Assembly (NCBI RefSeq): GCF_004348675.1
Contig: NZ_SMKN01000024.1
Location: 1-45,278 of the forward strand
Direction of reading: 5' to 3'
From: Micromonospora sp. KC606
GTDB lineage: Bacteria; Actinomycetota; Actinomycetes; Mycobacteriales; Micromonosporaceae
Length of the DNA stretch: 45,278 nucleotides
The notes under the pieces were generated by a model. It saw only the letters and a list, made by a program, of their open reading frames with translations. It did no database searches and was not told where the DNA came from. The position numbers and the translations under genes are program-made. Every line of letters starts with the position of its first letter. Within the stretch, counting starts at the first letter, position 1. This document shows, one piece after another, positions 41,763 through 45,278 of the stretch.

Positions 41763-43760
41763 TCAGCCCGTCACGGTCAGGCGCAGCAACATCGTCGGCG
41801 GAGCGTCCGGATCGGCGCCCATACCCACCTGCGTGCTGCCGTCGGGATCGACCTCGACCGTGAGCTGCTTGCCGTCGTCGTCCCGAAGATTCGCCCTCAC
41901 CTCATGCCCGGTGCCGGTACTCAGGCCGTCACCACGGATCTCGTAGACGCCCGGCACCTCGAGGCTGAGGAAGCCGTATGGGGCGCGCACCTTGAAGCAG
42001 ACCCGCCCGATGCCGTCGGCGCCGATCTGCTCGTCGGTGGTGTACACCTTCAACAGGCCGATGCCGCCCTGTGGCGGTGTGGCACAGTCCGTCAGCAGGA
42101 TGTGCCCGTCACCGGAGATCAGCTTGACGTTCTGCTCCGCCAGGATCCGCTCGGCGTGGGGGTAGGCGTACTCCTCCATCACCGGCGTACCGAGCACATC
42201 GTGACCGACCGGCGTGCCGGGGGCGGGTACGACGCGCTCGCCGATCTCCACCCACGATCCGACACCGGGTTGGTTGGTGCCGGGGTACAGCCGAAGCTTG
42301 CCGTCCTTGTCGAAGACCAGCACGTCGTTGTACGCGTCGCGGTTGAACTCACCGACGGTGAACGTGCGCATGGGCGCCCAAGCGCTGCTGCCGATCTCGA
42401 TCCGGCTGGCGAGTCCGGCGGAACCGCGCCCGGGGTACAGCCACAGCTTGCCGGCGGCGTCGATCGCCAGCACGTCCTCGTAGGCGTCCTCATTGAACTC
42501 GCCGGCGGTCACGTGCACCATGGCCGCCCAGCCGCTGTTGCCGATTTTGAAGCGCGGGCCCAGCTGCCCGTCACTGCGGCCCGGATAGACCCAGAGCTCC
42601 CCGCCGGAACCGACCGCCAGGATGTCGTCGTAGGCGTCCTCGTTGAACCTGCCGATGTCGAGACCCTTCATCGCGGCCCACCCGCTGAGGCCGATCTGGA
42701 TCCGGCTACCGAACCCCGCCAGCCCTCGGCCCGGATACACCCACAGCCGGCCCTCGCGATCGCCACCCACCACGTCGTCGTAGCCATCCCCGGTGAACTC
42801 GCCCACGGTCATGTGCAGCATGGACGCCCAGCCGCTGCCGACCTGGACCGGCCTGCCGAACCGCGCGGGCGTTGACAGTCCTGGATGGAGCCACAGGTAG
42901 CCGTCGGCGTCCACGCCGAGCAGATCGGTGTACTGGTCGCCGGTGAGCTCGCCCTTTTCGAGTCGCACGAGACCGCTCGGCTGCGCGGCCGTGTTGGCGC
43001 TGACCCATTCGCGGAGGTCCTGCACCCGCACCGCGGTGGCGCCGTTCCGGGTCTCGGTCTCGGTGAGGCATCCGGCCTGCCAGGACGCGATGACCAGTCC
43101 GTGCAGCTCAGCCGATGTCCCCGCGCCACGCCGAAACATCGGCGCGCCCGAGTCACCGTCGCACGCGCTGGCGGAGGAGGTGATGTCATAGCTCGCCGCG
43201 TCGACCGCCTGCACCGTGAAGACGCCGCCGTCCAGGCGATCCGACACCCATTCGGTCGCGGTCCGGCCGTACCCGGCCACCCGGACCTCCCCGCCGACCG
43301 GGAGTGGGTCGGCGGGGAGCCTGGCGGGCGTGACGCCCGTGACCGGGCTCGCCAGGCGGACGAGCGCCACATCGCGGTCCGGGTGCGGGATGACGTCGGT
43401 GGCCTGGAGAGCGTTACCGACGTCCGTGGCGAGGAGGTTGGCACGGCCGATGGTGACCGTCGTCGGCCACGGCGGCGGGCCGAACCTGGTCGGCTGGCCA
43501 TCCTGCGCGAAGCACGAGGCCGCGGTGAGCACCCAGCGTTGCGTGGACGGGGCGTTCATGAATCCCGAGCGCGGGTCGACCAGGGCCCCCGAGCAGGCGC
43601 GGACCTCGCCGATCCGCAAGTGAGCGACGAAGCCGTCGGTGCCTTGAGCGACCGGTGCCCCGTTGGCGATTCCATAGGCGGGGGTTCCGGTCGCTAACAG
43701 GGTCGTCGCCAGACCCACGATCAGCGCCGCGGCGCGGCGTCGCTTACCCACGAAACGCAT
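41763..43760 (-). CDS. Secreted trypsin-fold protein with five FG-GAP-like repeats; catalytic His replaced
   Basis: This 665-residue protein starts at ATG 43760, after GGAGG; an upstream ATG at 43799 is in frame but less likely. A signal peptide lies near 8-30. Residues about 31-260 are a chymotrypsin-like domain: Asp130 (DRDVALVRL) and Ser204 (CDGDSGAP) are present, but the usual TAAHC is TAASC (Ser82), so the triad lacks its His. Residues about 275-530 hold five repeats with Asp-rich loops (GEFNEDAYDDILAV-type and LWVYPG), a VCBS/FG-GAP-like propeller. The last 130 residues are the domain found alone in the next upstream gene. I infer a binding rather than a proteolytic role, as a partner of the toxin 55 bases downstream. 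Confidence 0.88.
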   Translation of the reverse strand: MRFVGKRRRAAALIVGLATTLLATGTPAYGIANGAPVAQGTDGFVAHLRIGEVRACSGALVDPRSGFMNAPSTQRWVLTAASCFAQDGQPTRFGPPPWPTTVTIGRANLLATDVGNALQATDVIPHPDRDVALVRLASPVTGVTPARLPADPLPVGGEVRVAGYGRTATEWVSDRLDGGVFTVQAVDAASYDITSSASACDGDSGAPMFRRGAGTSAELHGLVIASWQAGCLTETETRNGATAVRVQDLREWVSANTAAQPSGLVRLEKGELTGDQYTDLLGVDADGYLWLHPGLSTPARFGRPVQVGSGWASMLHMTVGEFTGDGYDDVVGGDREGRLWVYPGRGLAGFGSRIQIGLSGWAAMKGLDIGRFNEDAYDDILAVGSGGELWVYPGRSDGQLGPRFKIGNSGWAAMVHVTAGEFNEDAYEDVLAIDAAGKLWLYPGRGSAGLASRIEIGSSAWAPMRTFTVGEFNRDAYNDVLVFDKDGKLRLYPGTNQPGVGSWVEIGERVVPAPGTPVGHDVLGTPVMEEYAYPHAERILAEQNVKLISGDGHILLTDCATPPQGGIGLLKVYTTDEQIGADGIGRVCFKVRAPYGFLSLEVPGVYEIRGDGLSTGTGHEVRANLRDDDGKQLTVEVDPDGSTQVGMGADPDAPPTMLLRLTVTG

Positions 43761-43795
43761 ATGTGTGCTCCTCCACCGCATCGTCAGAACCCTGT

Positions 43796-44323
43796 TCAAC
43801 CCGTGACCGTCAGCCGCAACAACATGGTCGGCGAGGCATCCGGATCAGCGCCCAAACCCACCTGGGTGCTGCCGTCCGGATCGACGTCCACCGTGATCGC
43901 CTCGCCCTCGTCGCTGCGCAGTTCCGCGGTCACCTCGTGGCCGGTGCCGGCGCTCTGCCCGTCACCGCGGATCTCGTACACACCCGGAACCTCCAGGTTG
44001 AGCAGTCCGGTCGGGGCCGTGACCTGGAAGCAGACCCGCCCGATGCCATCCGCCCCGATTTGCTCGTCCGTGGTGTAGACCTTCAACAGGCCGATGTCAC
44101 CCTGCGGCGGCGTGGCGCAGTCGGCCAGCAGGATGTGCCCGTCACCGGAGATCAGCCGGACGTTCTGGCGCGCCAGGATCTGCGCGGCACCCGGGTAGCT
44201 GAAGTCTTCCACGATGGATGGTGGTGCGTCGTCGGCCACGGCGCGGGTCGGTGCCGGCGCCCCGATGAGGAGCGCGGCGCCGCCAAGGCCGAGCACCGCC
44301 GCGACCAGTCGCATGCGCTTCAC
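43796..44323 (-). CDS. Small secreted protein with the domain shared by the trypsin-fold protein
   Basis: This 175-residue protein starts at GTG 44323 (VKRMRLVAAV), 7 bases after GGAGA, with a signal peptide to about residue 30. The mature part (ILARQNVRLISGDGHILLAD, CATPPQGDIGLLKVYTTDEQ, GADGIGRVCF, EVPGVYEIRGDG, MLLRLTVTG) is nearly identical to the last 130 residues of the 41763-43760 protein. Two Cys residues could form a disulphide in the beta sandwich this suggests. I know no family name. It lies 20 bases after the tachylectin-like gene, in the same operon. Confidence 0.8.
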   Translation of the reverse strand: MKRMRLVAAVLGLGGAALLIGAPAPTRAVADDAPPSIVEDFSYPGAAQILARQNVRLISGDGHILLADCATPPQGDIGLLKVYTTDEQIGADGIGRVCFQVTAPTGLLNLEVPGVYEIRGDGQSAGTGHEVTAELRSDEGEAITVDVDPDGSTQVGLGADPDASPTMLLRLTVTG

Positions 44324-44343
44324 GATGTGTCTCCCCGGTTCCG

Positions 44344-45278
44344 TTACGCGATGAAGGGTTGGGCGGACAGCAGTGCCTGATTCCAGCCGCCGGTGTCCAC
44401 CGGATCGTTCGGGAATGGCTGGATGTCCGTGCCACTGCCGTTGAGCGGCGCCGGGTCCAGGAATCGCAGCATGGCTCCCTGCGCGGTGCGGGCGTAGTAG
44501 AGACCGTTGCCCGGCGACAGCAGATGCTCGTGGTTCCAACCCGACGCGGCCAGGTCCGTGCGCGCCCACGTGCCGGTGATCCGGTACTGGATCAGCTTTC
44601 CGGCACTGGTCGTGGCCAGCAGCAGATCCGGTGCGGCCGCCGTCAGCGTCTTCAGGGTCCCGAATCCTTCACCGATCAGCGTGTTGTTGATGAGTGTGGC
44701 CGGCTTCGCGCTCGGCACCGTGTACCGGCGCAACGCCCCCGTCGTCGCCGCGATCCCGAACAGCGAACCGTCCCCGTCGTACGCCAACAACTTGTGCGTG
44801 TACCCCGTACCGATCTGCACCGGCGGCTGGAACAGCAACGGGTTCGTGGTGAGGATGTCCACCCGGTACAACACGCCCGTGGTCGAGGCGACCAGCAGGG
44901 TGTTGAAGTTCAGCGTCGCCATCGACAGCGCCGGGAAGCCCAGCGGCGCCGCGGACGTCACGGTCCCCCGCCGGTCGCCGGTGGCCGAATCGATCTGCGA
45001 GTACGTCAACCGGCCGTCGGACCGGATCCCGAACATCGACACGTCGACCGGGCTCTCCGGGAAGGACGTCCGCGGCTCGGCGGACAGCAGGGCCTGGTTC
45101 CAACCGGTTGCATCCACTGGATCGTTCGGGTACGACTGGATGTCCGTCCCGCTGCCGTTGAGCGGCGCCGGGTCCAGGAATCGCAGCATGGCTCCCTGCG
45201 CGGTGCGGGCGTAGTAGAGACCGTTGCCCGGCGACAGCAGATGCTCGTGGTTCCAACCCGACGCGGCCAGGTCCGTGC
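44344..45278 (-). CDS. Tachylectin-like beta-propeller protein, 5' end outside window
   Basis: The frame is open to the right edge, so the N-terminus is missing; at least 311 codons are present. The sequence has tachylectin-2-like features: repeated blades with GLYYARTAQGAMLRFLDP, WNQALLSAEP, GVLYRVDI, LFGIAATTGALRRY and GWNHEHLLSPGNG. Such propellers bind N-acetyl sugars. A segment of at least 126 bases is repeated almost without change 717 bases apart (44436-44561 and 45153-45278), so the protein contains a recent 239-residue internal duplication. It is the first visible gene of the toxin operon that runs left to 36871 and may anchor the toxin to cell-wall glycans. Confidence 0.8.
   Translation of the reverse strand, partial: TDLAASGWNHEHLLSPGNGLYYARTAQGAMLRFLDPAPLNGSGTDIQSYPNDPVDATGWNQALLSAEPRTSFPESPVDVSMFGIRSDGRLTYSQIDSATGDRRGTVTSAAPLGFPALSMATLNFNTLLVASTTGVLYRVDILTTNPLLFQPPVQIGTGYTHKLLAYDGDGSLFGIAATTGALRRYTVPSAKPATLINNTLIGEGFGTLKTLTAAAPDLLLATTSAGKLIQYRITGTWARTDLAASGWNHEHLLSPGNGLYYARTAQGAMLRFLDPAPLNGSGTDIQPFPNDPVDTGGWNQALLSAQPFIA
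44436..45278. repeat. Direct repeat pair, at least 126 bases, 717 bases apart
   Basis: 44436-44561 and 45153-45278 appear identical by eye, and similarity extends further left (44399 and 45116 onward with a few changes). The second copy runs out of the window. The spacing is 239 codons, so the reading frame of the tachylectin-like gene is preserved. Confidence 0.8.

Noticed and set aside
1..45278. CRISPR arrays and RNA genes
   Set aside because: No regularly spaced repeat-spacer pattern was seen. The only tandem repeats are the hairpin array at 1759-1874 and coding repeats. No tRNA T-arm or rRNA segment was found by eye.

Overview
The window looks like a chromosomal segment of a high-GC actinomycete, most probably of the Micromonosporaceae. 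The reasons are the very high GC, many GTG starts, DUF5753/DUF397 regulator pairs, an integrative conjugative element of the pSAM2/AICE type, and giant secreted Hint-domain toxins. No rRNA, tRNA or CRISPR array was seen.

Layout. 1-3837 holds ordinary genes: a beta-family protein cut by the left edge, a small cupin, a LigD-like 3'-phosphoesterase fused to a ligase domain with lost catalytic residues, and an aldo/keto reductase. A tandem hairpin array lies between the two convergent genes. 4020-18207 is a four-gene operon: a secreted FG-GAP seven-blade protein, a secreted LamG protein, a 2275-residue RHS/Hint toxin ending in a CAE/PCxxC deaminase-like domain, and a SUKH-3-like immunity gene. 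18607-25678 is an actinomycete integrative conjugative element: GntR regulator, SCO3933-like protein, FtsK/TraB translocase, RepSA-type initiator, Xis and tyrosine integrase in overlapping order, then a small Cys protein and an HTH-Nudix pair. 25846-27449 is wreckage: an orphan Hint tail, a frameshifted small gene and a broken DUF2079 membrane-protein gene.

27606-31338 carries a Tat-exported PAP2 phosphatase and a secreted tripeptidyl-aminopeptidase-like hydrolase. 31464-34203 is scarred by deletions: a headless TetR, two half dihydrofolate-reductase-like genes and a 16-codon stub of a flavoprotein gene, with an intact membrane protein and an intact TetR between them. 34243-36300 is a divergent locus: three translationally coupled small genes with Cys motifs opposite an HTH-DUF5753 regulator and its DUF397 partner. 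36472-36864 is an Uma2 pseudogene.

36871-45278 (minus strand) is a second toxin operon. In order of transcription it holds a tachylectin-like protein (cut by the right edge), a small secreted domain protein, a trypsin-fold protein with five beta-propeller-like repeats that ends in the same domain, a 1437-residue ALF-repeat/Ala-rich/Hint toxin, and an overlapping candidate immunity gene.

The main theme is two polymorphic-toxin operons built on one plan (secreted sugar-binding or propeller proteins, then a giant Hint toxin, then immunity) plus a decayed third cassette. The second toxin/immunity pair and the small Cys-protein operon are the best candidates for undescribed biology.
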